From: Polytrichum commune | Lineage: Eukaryota; Streptophyta; Polytrichopsida; Polytrichales; Polytrichaceae | Direction of reading: 5' to 3' | Assembly: GCA_950295325.1 (NCBI GenBank) | Contig: OX485803.1 | Coordinates: forward strand, 17,360,001-17,424,000 | DNA: 64,000 nucleotides | Part shown: one piece after another, positions 26,100-37,496 of the stretch | How the letters are laid out: every line of letters begins with the position of its first letter | Position numbering within the stretch: position 1 is the first letter of the stretch | Made by a program: the position numbers and the translations under genes | Notes under the pieces: generated by a model | What the model was told of the DNA's origin: nothing | The model's input: only the letters and a program-made list of their open reading frames with translations | Database searches by the model: none

Positions 26100-28010
26100 C
26101 TTAATAATCCCTCTAGAAAGCCTGATCGGTGAAGGAATTTTTTCCAAGAACCAAACCCTTTAGTGTACAATTGTGCACCACAGGGAGGAAACTCCACACT
26201 CTACATGTGAATTCCAAATCGATCAGGAGCACTTACTAAACGGCGTTGCGATTTGGAGAACCAGGCCCTACTCACATAGGATTCTAGTCCTGTTTGTTTT
26301 GTAAATGATTACCAGCGAACGGTGAACGGCGAGTATCCGAGCCTTCTGTGTTGCGTGTAAAGAGGCTTTGTGTGGTGTGATCGAATAGATAGCGGAGGAT
26401 TAAGAGCAAAGCTGCTGCAGGAGTTGATCACATTTCCTCGATGACTTGCTCCAACAACTCTTGATCACGTTGGCCGTACGATGATAGCCATGCGACACGC
26501 GAGTTGCTGAGCGATCCTTGGCTATGGCGAGAAACGTGTGCAAATTGGATTCTGTAAACAGCAAGCAAAGCAAGGAAGCGAGGAAGACGAGAAGGCAATC
26601 AACAGACACATGACCTTTTTTTCATACTTAAATATCCTTACTTCATATTACGTAGAGTCGTAGACCGAGATAACTTGAGCCTGAAGACCGCAAGTTGACT
26701 ACGAATCTACCGAGTCAACTTAAGGAAGTTATTTTTATTTTTAGCTTCACAAGCAGCTGACGATCAGACTTATCCGAATTGTTCTTGGAACTCGCACATT
26801 CCAACTGAGATTCTCTGGACCGGGACCCCCGGTATCAACAGGTCAATTTTCTTCCAGTGTCTAAGTAAAAATGGATGTTAAATGAGCTTCAAGATGTACA
26901 TGCACAGTTGGGGCCATAGTTTCACTGAAACGTTCAAACCGCAGAAAGTCCATTTCTAAGGACAGAACGAGATTGTTCAACAATCAAACAGGGCACCTAC
27001 TGAGTTGAATTCGGCTATCATGATTACATGCCTTCAGCATCAATTTCAATGCACAACCTCACTGTTCCTTCTGCATTGCGCTTCAACCAAAGGCGCCTTC
27101 CTGCTGTGAACAAGCGGCTCAAAACAAACGTAACTAGGATAAGACTAATATTAAGATTTGGAAGTGAAAACTGTAACTGCCTGAGCCAGGACACATGATT
27201 CCTTCGGCGAGCTGAAATACATATGCTTATTAAATTCTAACTACATCGATCTGGAGATGCCACTGTAGCACGGATATAAATTCAAACAAGAGCTGCTCGG
27301 TGCGCGGGTTTGGATATACATGGAGTAAGATCTTCATGTGACCTTCATCTTCACTTCATTGTGGACTGAGAAAGGGCAAGAGGGCCGACCACTCGTTTAG
27401 CTGGCAGAACTAGCGATCAATAAGGCTGATACTGTATTCAACCAAAACCTTGCAGAAGAAAAATTTGGAAAGAATGTTCAAGAAGATTGCGTTTGAAAAC
27501 GCGGATTAGGATTTGAAGCTGCTGTCACATCCACTTCTGTCAGAGTCGATGGAAGTCTTATTGTTCCAGTTATCACAAGACTCGGAATCGTTAAGTTACC
27601 TTCCTGGATAAAGTTACTCAAACCTCGGATGTACTTCATTGCTTGTGATAACGATCCATACAGCAAAACTTCCACTTCACCCTACAGCTAGTTATGCGCC
27701 TTGACTTCCACTACACCCTGCACCTTGTGCTTAAGTTCACTCTACCGCTGAGCCATGAAATGCCTTCTCCCACCATCATGCTCACAAGCTAAGCCACTGC
27801 ATCTTCAGTTCACCACTTTTGACATCCGGCTGATATATGACATAAAATAGCTCATCTCAAATCCTTGTGAGCTTGTCAACTCTCTCCCCTTTCTTTCCGG
27901 TTTTCCTCAATCTGCTGATGTGGTTTCTCTCGTGCAGATCCTCATAGCAAACACCATTGGTTAACCTTAGGCTCCTGGAGAGGCATATTGTGTATTAAAT
28001 TCTAGTATCT
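26100..28010. other. Spacer between two genes, no supported gene
   Basis: This holds the presumed upstream regions of the 21.9-25.8 kb gene (-) and the 28.0 kb gene (+). A short open frame at 26611-26400 (-) resembles a secreted peptide but lacks an ATG in the hydrophobic frame. No clear TATA box or repeat was found. Confidence 0.5.
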
Positions 28011-30271
28011 ATGGGCTCAGTGGGAATACGAGTAGCAGTGGGGCAAGGTCTCATTTCTCCTGCTTCTCGCCGCACATTGCTGCAACGTACTAGAAGTAGT
28101 GTTCCTGACCAGCTTGTTTCTTCCAGGAGCTCATCATCTGTTCAACGACAGAGCCTCACCATGGCAGCAGCCAGCAACTTGTCCATTGGGAAATCGACCA
28201 GCATTGACATGATGAGCAGCAGACGAATTGCTGCAACAAGCAAGAACTCCATCGTTACGAGGAGTGGAAACGTACTCTTGATGAGTGGAGATGGGAATCC
28301 AGGGCTGGCCTCTGTGGTGAAGTTGAGGGCATATGCATCCTCATCCAAAGCTGGAGCCGAAGCAGGAGTTGCCTCCAGGTACATGTTACGTAATCCAAGG
28401 TTGCAACACTGTCGAAAGAATAATATGTGCTTAGGTATTAACTTGAGCTTCCCTCCCTATGTAAATGCTCACCTCTCTCGAGCCAATGAAGTTGTGGCCA
28501 TGGACACTGCACCAAGTTATCTATGTCCACTACTCGTTTTACTCGTTTGCAAGATAGCTAGGAATCATCATCTTTATGAATATTGTGGTAGTGACATACT
28601 CCACAACCACGGGCCTTGTCTTTCTCGAATCTCAAACAACTGTTATTCGAAGAAGACTTCAATCTTTTGGACAGCAGATTTTGATTCTCATCCATCTTGG
28701 TATTGGCGAACCGTGAACTCTACTGTGGCGTATATTATACAGGAATTTGTAAGGAATTTGTAAAGAATTTGATGATCTGATTGTAGTATTTGTGTGCATT
28801 TCATTGCTTAGAATTGATTGCTTCAAAAAGCTTCAAAGTGGTTGAGGATGATGAATGCTTGGTCTAATTTCACATGAAGTCATATTCAGGACATTGGATA
28901 GCATACACATGCGACAGACTTTCTTGGGAATTAGCAGGGTCATGTCATTGGCAACCTATAGACAAATTTCATAGTGGACTAAAGATATTGCATCATTGGA
29001 CATTCGCATGGGGAATATGATGGGAGGCGAGACAATAATAATTCTGGTGAAATCAATTTAAAATGAATAAAACATGAAGACGAGAGTGCTGTTGCAACTC
29101 TTGCAGCACCAACGAAGGCGAAAAGAAAGGACGAGTTGGAGTGTTTGCAGGTGGAGTAGCACTTGTCTCAGCCGTGTGAGTAGTATTTTCCTCCCCCTGC
29201 CACATGTACAACTCTGTCATGAGATATGACAAGCTTCAATTAGGGCCCTTGAGGACTCCCTCCCCTAATTTTATTCTGCACTTGGATGATTTTGCTTGTA
29301 AATCTTTGATGGATAATCATGCACCACCAACTTCTCTTTGTGATTATGTCATGCATCACGTCATGCTTTGTGACTGCCTGCTACTCTATTTCAAGGATGC
29401 ATATCTGCTGTGTGTTTTGGAGTGCAGAGTAAGCTCCGTTGTCAAGCTTTGTGGTGGCGGACTTGTCATCGCCCCTTTTGTCCACAAAACAGAAGGTACC
29501 GAAAAATGTATTTTATCTACTTCAGTTTATAGATTGGATTGCTCTTATTTGGATGCCATATCGAGGTCTCCATCATCTACCCATCTAGTTTATTTATAAT
29601 TTTTTGTCGATCTGCGAATTAGCATTTAATATGTCAATTGGCTCAAAATAGACTCGCAATGCCAAAGATTCAAGGAGGGGTTCCCGAGCTTAATTTCCCT
29701 CATTAACTTGTTCAATGACTCGTGATGTTGGAACTTGCAGCGGACATTGACTTGGCGGCCGAGTTTGTAGAAGCTGGTGCAACCTTGGTGATCAAAGTTG
29801 CTCAGGAAGTTGAAGCAATTGCACATGTAGCTGAACTTTCTGCCACGGAGGCTGAAGCTCTTGCTATCAAGGTGACTTATGTTTCCACACTAATTGCGTA
29901 ATGTTCACAATGACATACTCTCAGAGAAATAGAATCACCTACAGAATTATGCCGTTTCTTGTTTTGTAGTATCAGATGAAAGTATCTCTCATAGTATAGA
30001 GTTGTATTCAATTTCTTCGTACCATATCCTGTCGGTGCGCATTATGAACGCCATTGACATGCAGGTTGATGCCACTACAAAATTGGTGAAGAAAAGACTG
30101 GACGAGATTGCAGACCTTTTAGAAGGTGAAAACACCGTGTCAACAATCCTTGCAGACTATGTAGCAAGGAAAAAAGCTGCGGAAACAGTTACTGAACAAC
30201 ATCAAGACTCCCAACCGAAGGAGGAATTAAAGCAGCCATCCACCGACAGCAGTAAGGACTTATTGAAATAG
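28011..30271 (+). CDS. Organelle-targeted, helix-rich protein of unknown function; five exons
   Basis: Exons 28011-28378, 29107-29175, 29428-29495, 29741-29871 and 30065-30271 join with GT-AG borders and perfect phase, giving 280 codons plus TAG. Residues 1 to about 115 are Ser/Arg/Ala-rich with almost no acids (MGSVGIRVAVGQGLISPASR onward), a typical plastid or mitochondrial transit peptide. Residues about 133-164 form a Gly/Val-rich hydrophobic segment (VFAGGVALVSAVVSSVV and on) that could span or dip into a membrane. Residues about 169-250 are Ala/Glu/Lys-rich helices (EVEAIAHVAELSATEAEAL; VKKRLDEIADLLEG), and the tail is polar (PKEELKQPSTDSSKD). I recognise no named family; a thylakoid or inner-membrane accessory protein is a guess. 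Exon 1 read alone runs on as a 250-codon open frame into intron 1, which would give a wrong protein. Confidence 0.8.
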
Positions 30272-30279
30272 TACATGAA

Positions 30280-31740
30280 TCTACTACACCAGTGCATGAA
30301 GGCTCATCATGCAGATTTGTGGCACTTGCATCTCAGATTGCAAGCGACCAGCTTATACTCTTGATACAAACTCTCCCGGGTTTGCTATCATCTTCTCAGT
30401 GCTAACTCGACATTTATCTATTGATGCATTTAACTTTGATGCAACCCATATTTCAGTAGGTTAGGTCTTGCTACTAAAACATATAGCAAGAAAGGACTCA
30501 ACTTCCAACACTGTGTTGGATAGGCATCGATTTCAATATAGTAGATTGATGTGATTGAATCAGTGTGGATGATATCACAGGAATTTAGAGGTTTTTGATG
30601 TAAACCACTACCTCAATGAAGGAATAGGCAAGATATACTTACAACCGATTGCAACAGAGTAGGAATCACTACAAGTTCTTGCAATTCTTATGAAAAAGAG
30701 AAGAATGGGGCCACTGATTCTTTGCTACGGTGTGTGACGTTTGATTGTAACCAAGTCATTGTTACCTTGCATTTTGAAACTATTTCTTCTATTATCTGAG
30801 AACATAGCTCATCCATAGAGTTGCAAGCATGATTGAGCTATTTTACTCATTGGCTTGGAGTTTATTAACACCACTAATACCTATCCCATGTCAAAAACAA
30901 AGAGATTTAGCAAAAGGAAACCAGGGGTCCATGGCATGACAAAAGTGAAGAATCCCCGGCCATATGGCGTAAGCACAAACTTGTGATTGCACAAGTGCAA
31001 AGGGGAAGCCCTCTTGAAGAGTGTCTAATTACATGTAATCGCCTTGTGTTTCTTAAAGAAAACTAACTTTTGCAGTGACTAACACATGCTTGATGTGACT
31101 GCTATTCATTCTCAAGCATCCTAGTGTTGCAGTGACTACCTACCCTACTTGGGAGCCAGTTTCCCTACTCGGTATAGACAACTATCTTTATTTTTCCTCT
31201 CTGCTTCTAGTGCCTCCATTCTAAATTGCTCAATTTTAAGAAATAAAAAAAATGTCTTACATTGGGACCTCTTGTTGGAAACAACCTACATAACATTGCT
31301 AAGTCTCATGCTCCCTCACCCTTTCTAAATAAAAGAGATGCCATGCTCCATGTAGGCATTGCAGTGACACTCAGACTTAGGCCATCAATATTTTGGACAA
31401 TCACAACATGTGCAATCCCAACCCTTGACCATATAAATTGTATTGCCTAAGGTTAGGGAGCATGATGCAAGTTAGCAATGTTATAATGTAGGTGAATAAG
31501 GTTGAAAACTATTTTTCTATCATCTGTGGAAAAAGTTACATGTGTATTTACTTTTAAGCAAATGATGATTTTGTACATGATAATGAAATGATCTAAACTA
31601 AATATAGTCTAATAAGTATACATATTTGTCTAATTAGTATCGGTTACCATTTGAGTTATGTGTTGCTACAACTTTTTACCAACAATTTATCGTTTTCAAC
31701 CAACTAAGCTATATCATTTTCTTTGGTGTGCATACTAACT
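30280..31740. other. Intergenic stretch, no gene seen
   Basis: This follows the 3' end of the 28.0 kb gene. Only short frames occur, none with a convincing splice context or domain. Composition is ordinary AT-rich. Confidence 0.5.
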
Positions 31741-31744
31741 ACAT

Positions 31745-32135
31745 ATATAGCTAAATATGCTATTTAGTGTCATATGGTATTTTTTTTGTCAGTATGGTAA
31801 CCTTTCGGATGACAAATCTTATGAATAAGTGAACAAATATTCTCATGGATAATAGATGAGTTCATCCATTGGCCAAAACCCTACCTTCTCTTGTCTGGAA
31901 CTTGTGATGAAATATTGTCATGGATGACTGAAATTTGGATGAAAAATCACTTGGTAAGTGACGATAATTGCAACACTGTAAATCTATAATCCCCCCCCCC
32001 CCCAAAAAAAAAATCATAAGGAATGACAAATAATGTTGGCTTAACATTTAGTGTTGGTGACACCATACTGCGGTTTACAAATCGTATTGAGCAAGACAAT
32101 TAGAATTGGTGACACTAAGTACCATATCTAGTGTA
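31745..32135. mobile_element. TA-flanked mariner-like MITE (ATTTAGTGTCA family)
   Basis: Left AAATATGCTATTTAGTGTCA faces right TGACACTAAGTACCATATC, ending GTGTA. The left 200 bp (GGTAACCTTTC, GATGAGTTCATCCA, CCAAAACCCTACCTTCTC) recur at 55818-55970. A C-run/A-run at about 31989-32011 lies inside. Confidence 0.5.
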
Positions 32136-32264
32136 CTTATATTATTTAGGTAAAAAAAATGATACTCTCAGTAAAATGTTATAGCAACACGCAACTCCAA
32201 ATGGTAACCCACACTACTTAGACCAAAAAGCGGAGTCCAAGCCCTAAGTATGAAAGAGGTGAAG

Positions 32265-32502
32265 CGCTGCTCTGGGAGAACCGGCGGTTAGTTACAGATG
32301 AACCGGCTGAGTTTGAGAAATAACTGGTTGAAGTTCAACACTTCAGGAGAATTACCGATCATTTTAGAGGAATCTATAAATGAATATACCTCAAATGAAT
32401 AGAGCCAAACCGGAAGATTATGTCAACATGTAACCGGCTGGATTTAGAATCACTAATTAAGATCTTGACCGACTCTGCCCAAAAACTTCCCGGGCGCCGC
32501 TG
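32265..32502 (+). mobile_element. CCGGTT-rich hAT MITE, 238 bp
   Basis: Left CGCTGCTCTGGGAG and right CTTCCCGGGCGCCGCTG. The 8-bp flanks are AGGTGAAG and ATGTGAAG (one mismatch). The core matches the other copies (GTTACAGATGAACCGG, AACCGGCTGG). Confidence 0.85.
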
Positions 32503-32592
32503 ATGTGAAGGAAATTTGTGGGAGCAGGAACTTGCAATTCAGGCAACTTTAAGGATTCAGATAAGATAGTACAGACCTCTCTTTAAATAGGG

Positions 32593-32910
32593 TTGTACTT
32601 TGATGTACAAACCGGGAGTGGGAGTGTTGGAGCCATTGTCGTTCTTTCTGCTCTAGATAGCTGCTCCGCAACAATCTCCAGTTTTATCTCCGCTGACGCT
32701 ATGTGTTTGATTTCCCCAACTGCTGCAATCTGGGAGGCTTCCATTGCACATTCCTCTCATTTTGTCTCCACTGGGAGATGTATGTTCAGAATAAGGTACC
32801 ATGGCATGGACATTGGGGGCACCGGCTTGCAACTCCACATGCTTATTGCAACTTGGATCCTTGGAACCAAACAGGAATTGTCTCATCCACTTAGCAATTG
32901 CAAATCTCAT
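32593..32910 (-). pseudogene. Possible minus-strand gene remnant or unresolved exon pair
   Basis: A 3' frame, 32748 down to the TAA near 32594, reads MEASQIAAVGEIKHIASAEI and continues as a clean helix-like sequence ending CTSKYNPI. Just upstream a different frame (from 32910) reads FAIAKWMRQFLFGSKDPS. The two are about 40 nt apart, too close for an intron, so this is a host-gene fragment with a frame change or I have misplaced a splice. No family is recognised. A hAT MITE sits about 90 bp downstream. Confidence 0.3.
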
Positions 32911-33272
32911 TGTAACACATGTCTGTTTCGTGTTTCGTCAGGAGTACGAATCTGGTCATGAGTGTTGTTTCACTCCAATACAGAAGTTCAATTCAGAAGA
33001 AGAGTGACCACATATGGCCCACATACCTTCCCATTTTTTGTAAAATTTTAGTAGTATGTATAAGAAGAGAACGTGTGGAGAGTTTGAAATGTGACGGATC
33101 TTGTCTGAAGAATTGTGCGCAGAAGGTAGAGAAATTCTCCTCTGATTGGCACCCGGTGCGTGCCATGTCGCTCGTTGTCGTAGGTGGAGTCTTCCACGCA
33201 ACTATGGTGAAGCTTTAGCATTCACCCAGCTCCATGATTAAGAACCGTTAAAATTGATTACTCTCCTTCCAG

Positions 33273-33413
33273 GAAACATGCATCGCAAAGCTGTGAATGA
33301 CGACGAGCCAAATCACCTTGACCTTGGTAAACTGAGCCGTAAGTTTCTTATCGAAGAGGCAACGATCACGAGAGAGAAGATACGAAGGCAATCCATCTGT
33401 CTCACACGGAAGG
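33273..33413 (+). CDS. Possible isolated exon, unknown protein
   Basis: After a pyrimidine-rich acceptor (CTCTCCTTCCAG) an open frame runs MHRKAVNDDEPNHLDLGK and on to ITREKIRRQSICLTRKGL, then meets a consensus donor AT/GTAAGTGAG. The composition is protein-like and charged. A frame at 33070-33218 (KVEKFSSDWHPVRAMSLVVV) could precede it, but the phase does not match. No family recognised. Confidence 0.3.
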
Positions 33414-33509
33414 GTCTAATGTAAGTGAGATGGGTTATGTAGATTGGGGCATTAGAAGTAGAGGGAAAAGAATCTCTGATTGATGATCGATTAAATTAAC
33501 CATGTGAAG

Positions 33510-34010
33510 GTCATGGGGGAGGAGGTGCCAATCGCAGGTGAATTTAAACCGACATGTGGGTGGTTCGCTATAACGAATAGGAGCAATCATGGCTCCCAAG
33601 TAAGTATCATAAATATCACATACACAAAGCACTGGTCCACAACCACTAAATGGTGCCTTAAACTATCAAACTCAGTAGACTTAGTTACCCTCTAGTGGTT
33701 GCAGACAAATGCTTTTGTCTATGTAAGCCTTGAGAATGTAGTGAAGCCCGATGTTAGCCACTATAACATTTTACATGGTTGTGTGCACATATGTACGATA
33801 GCAACATTCTTCAATAGACGTTTTCCTTTGCATTAGTGCAATCATCATAACTTTGCACTTAACACGCACTTGAACCCTAGGGTTGGGAACACTTCACCTT
33901 TGTCTTTAAGTGAATCCATTGTTTTTTTAATGTTTTTTTTCTCTTTTTTTCTTGTTTTGGACATGAGGGAGAGTTGTTATGTGGCTAATGAATCAAGCTT
34001 CAATAGGTCT
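33510..34010. repeat. Dispersed repeat, copy 2 (partner at 24440-24790)
   Basis: Same block order as copy 1, with extra length in the middle (T-rich tract at about 33920-33955). Neither copy has a recognised coding region. Confidence 0.55.
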
Positions 34011-34225
34011 CACTCCACACATTTCTCACCGGAATCTGCAACGTGGGTGAATGTGGTGTTGAGCCCGTCATGCCACCGTTCACAACCATTATGAGAAACG
34101 GTGCTTGAAAATGGCGAGGTGGCAGGCATGAGGGTTGGCTTGGGCCACCGGGCTCTGCATTAAAATAATTTATAACTCATATGCACAGGTTCAATAACTT
34201 GGATGACATGGGTCCAAGCTAACTT

Positions 34226-34727
34226 AGGGTGGGTTTACATTAAGGCTTGAGTCCCAAAATAAACTTGTGTTTGGTTTGAATCGCCCCTAAATGGATCACT
34301 TTCAAATTCAAGATTGAACCCAAGCGTGAAGACTGGCTCTAAGTTAAGAGAGCATTCTCTTGAGTTGGGACCACCAAGATTTTGCAAGATAGTGATGCCC
34401 ACATAACCGCCACTTCACTTTTCCATATCTTGGACCCGGACCCCAAATTAAATGACTTAGATCCAAAATTTTGCTCCCAATCAATAAGATCGCTTAAATT
34501 TTAAGAGTCTGTTTGGTCTTGGACCCTAGTGTAAAATCAAACGACTTTGGTCCAAAATTTTGCTCCCAATCAATAGGATCGCTCGATTTCTAAAAGTCTC
34601 TTTGGTCTTGGACCCCAGTGTAAAATCAAACGACTTTGGTCCAAGATTTTGCTCCCAATCAATAGGATCGCTCGGTTTTTTAGAGTCTCTTTGGTCTTGG
34701 ACCCTAGTGTAAACCCAGCATTTTAGG
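34226..34727. mobile_element. TIR element carrying an 89-bp tandem array (three units)
   Basis: Left GGTGGGTTTACATTAAGG and right CCTAGTGTAAACCCAGC are near inverted copies, and CTTAG flanks the left. TTGCTCCCAATCAATA begins at 34471, 34560 and 34649, exactly 89 bp apart. The unit also carries CTTTGGTCTTGGACC, close to the element's right end, so the array may have grown by duplicating a terminus. Confidence 0.7.
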
Positions 34728-35121
34728 ACCTTATACGAAAACAGGTTCCAAGTGCTCAAACGTGGCCGATGGGTAAGATGAAGGCGGCATTCATCTTCTC
34801 AAACATGTGCACATACATAAAACATACTACTTAAATTTGAGCACTCAGACATTTCTTTCCAACGGATGGCATGGTTCCTCTAAATTAGTCGGGAGAATCC
34901 ACACAAATCCTCCGCTTTGGAACGCTAATTCCGAAAGTTGAGCTTCGAGGCGCACGTAATCTGAAAAGTTGACTGATGAACGAGGGAGTCGGGATATGGC
35001 GACAGATTAGCGGGTTTATAGGAACTCGAAATCATGTTCACAGACATGAGCCATCCATCCTTGAGACTTGCGAGAGTTTTCTGGGTTGGAACGCTATTTC
35101 CGAAACTTGAGCTTCAAGATA

Positions 35122-36284
35122 GGAGGACGCTAAACACCCCCCCACGAACTTCTAGGGATTCCATATTCGGGCGGGGGCAGCCCTCCCACGAAATTTCTGG
35201 CCCCGCCCGGATTTTTTCCAAACCCGCCCGAAAATAGCTGCCCGCCCCGCCCGAAAACGAAAAAAACATTGCTCTTCCATTCTTGAAGGCCGCTTGACTA
35301 CAAATCCCATATTGAGTGCACTTCACCTTCAAGGTCTCAAATCCAATATATATGTGCACTTCCACCTAGTAAATAAGGCATTAAATGGGATTTCATTCCG
35401 GAAGTGAAACCATCAACCAAGAATGTAATTAACTTGGAAGTCAAAAAATTAGAAAATCCTCATCAACATTGAGGTTATAATTTTTATGACTTACCATTTG
35501 AAATTGTCTTCGTCATTCTTAAATGACACTTAAATTTAGTTTGCTGATGTGGTATGTATATTTTATAATATTTTAGATAATTCTGGCTACTTTCAAGAAT
35601 ATTCATACGCACTTATTCTAATTAAGTGTGATTTAATGTAATTATGTCTAATTAATTATGATTAATCCTAATTAATCCCAAATAAATCAGAAAGTATTCT
35701 TTCCAAATTAAGTAAGACTAATTAATCCTAAAATGTAATTACTGGAATTAACTCCAATTAAGTCCAATCAATTTCAGTAATTACAATACTCAATTTTTAT
35801 ATCCAGTAAGCCTAATTAACCCTAAAATTTAATTAATGGAATTAACTCCAATTAAATCCGGTAATTAAAATAATTTATTGATTAGTTCCATTAAGTATAT
35901 TTTATAAATAAGTGCGTATGAATATTCTTGAAAGTAGCCAGAATTATCTAAAATATTATTTTTGACTTCCAAGTTAATTACATTCTTGGTTGATGGTTTC
36001 ACTTCCAGAATGAAATCCCATTTAATGCCTTATTTACTAGGTGGAAGTGCACATATATATTGGATTTGAGACCTTGAAGGTGAAGTGCACTCAATATGGG
36101 ATTTGTAGTCAAGCGGCCTTCAAGAATGGAAGAGCAATGTTTTTTTCGTTTTCGGGCGGGGTGGGCAGCTATTTTCGGGCGGGTTTGGAAAAAATCCGGG
36201 CGGGGCCAGAAATTTCGTGGGAGGGCTGCCCCCGCCCGAATATGGAATCCCTAGAAGTTCGTGGGGGGGTGTTTAGCGTCCTCC
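35122..36284. mobile_element. Mutator-like (MULE) foldback, 1163 bp, GC-rich arms
   Basis: The ends are GGAGGACGCTAAACACC and its complement. Exact 9-bp target duplications, TTCAAGATA, lie at 35113-35121 and 36285-36293, typical of Mutator elements. Outer arms 35122-35444 and 35961-36284 are almost identical. The inner arms 35562-35618 and 35907-35959 also pair, so about 117 bp (35445-35561) is missing from the right arm. The outer part is strikingly G/C-rich (CGGGCGGGG blocks) and the centre is AT-rich (TAATTAATCC repeats). The near-identity of the arms suggests recent insertion or arm conversion. No transposase. Confidence 0.88.
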
Positions 36285-36396
36285 TTCAAGATAGAAGTGC
36301 ATGAAACAGATAACATATGTGACCATAACGGATTCATAGCTGCGAATCTGTGCACATCGACCCTAATTTTTTATAAACACTCCCGGACTGCGAGGT

Positions 36397-36603
36397 TTGT
36401 CTAATTTAGATGCGAGAAGCGACGGAATCCTTACATTGGAAATGTTAATTAAGAAATTTGTGGCAAATGCTCGCTTGATATCCGCAGGTTCTGCTAAAAT
36501 AGAAGCAATGGAACAGGATGTAGTCACGAACATCGCAAAATGTGCACAAGAGAACTTAGGTTACACCTCTGGCACGCCCATGGTGCCCTCAGCTGTTTAT
36601 TGA
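36397..36603 (+). CDS. Possible terminal exon, unknown
   Basis: An open frame reads LEMLIKKFVANARLISAGS and EAMEQDVVTNIAKCAQENLG before TGA. Composition is protein-like and partly helical. It starts about 100 bp after the MULE foldback; a possible acceptor (CTAATTTAG) precedes it. No upstream exon was found, so it could be a fragment cut off by the insertion. Confidence 0.3.
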   Translation: MSNLDARSDGILTLEMLIKKFVANARLISAGSAKIEAMEQDVVTNIAKCAQENLGYTSGTPMVPSAVY

Positions 36604-37061
36604 TGTATACGTATTGATCTGCACAAGAATGTCTCCGAATCTGAAAACCTCCTCACTCACTATGATACATCTGCGAACTTGGCTCTCTGCCAGAATAGAC
36701 CTGACCATTATGAAATGGATTTTGTAGGATTTCACATAATCTCCATGATTGAGAGGAAATCATTTAGGATCTGCCTACGGAAGAATTGTACAGTGTATTT
36801 TACAGGTGCACGACATGTAGTTAATCTCGCACTGTTGAATCAAAAGAATCGTTAAATCGTTTTGTACGTGCCCTAACAACACGGGTCGAAGTGGACTCGA
36901 AACATTCATCTCTCATGAAGCTCTCCGTGTGAAACGCGCCCAATTGATGTCAGAGCCGAAAACCGGAGATAGAGAGATAGATTGTGAAGCCTTTGACGAT
37001 TGGTGACCTTTAGACGTCGAAGTGGTTAGAATGTTAGGAGGTTTACTCTGTCTCGATCGCG

Positions 37062-37259
37062 ATGAACAATCTTATCACGAACGTCGCACGCCCATGTACA
37101 ACAGCTCCGGGTCAGATAGATTGCACAACTTGCGAGAAGGTTGGATGTAGCCGGCAGAGCTCAATGCTGAGAATTCATTGCGCCAAGGAAAACGCTCGAG
37201 TTAACACTCAGGATCTGCCACGCCATTATCAATTCGTAAGTTTCACAGAGTGCAAGTAG
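37062..37259 (+). CDS. Possible 65-residue Cys-rich small protein
   Basis: An ATG frame with six Cys (CTTCEKVGCS core) between the MULE region and the USP-DHQS gene. No signal peptide, no known Cys spacing and no promoter evidence. It could be chance. Confidence 0.2.
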   Translation: MNNLITNVARPCTTAPGQIDCTTCEKVGCSRQSSMLRIHCAKENARVNTQDLPRHYQFVSFTECK

Positions 37260-37496
37260 AGTCAACAAGTTCTACACAGAAAATAAATGATCAACAACGA
37301 CAACATTTGAATTGTAAAATTTTGTCCAACACTTATAGATTGACATCGCGTTTTAGGTATTCTTAACACTTCCGATCAAGCAAACACAGTCAGAAAATTA
37401 CAGTCTACATTGCAACTGATTCATTATTTTTATTTGTGTCATGAGAGAGGATAGACACCTGCTAGATTGACAAAGTAAAAGTAGACTCAACAAGAT

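Noticed and set aside
26400-26611. Secreted-peptide-like minus frame (VDCLLVFLASLLCLLF)
   Set aside because: The hydrophobic frame starts at GTG; the nearby ATG is in another frame that stops soon. No promoter or splice support.
28379-28763. Continuation of exon 1 frame as a 250-codon protein
   Set aside because: The donor at 28378 and four downstream exons in phase give a better product.
35114-35365. 82-codon minus frame, repeated at 36041-36304 on the plus strand
   Set aside because: The two frames are the same sequence on the two arms of the MULE foldback, so similarity comes from the inverted repeat and not from protein selection.
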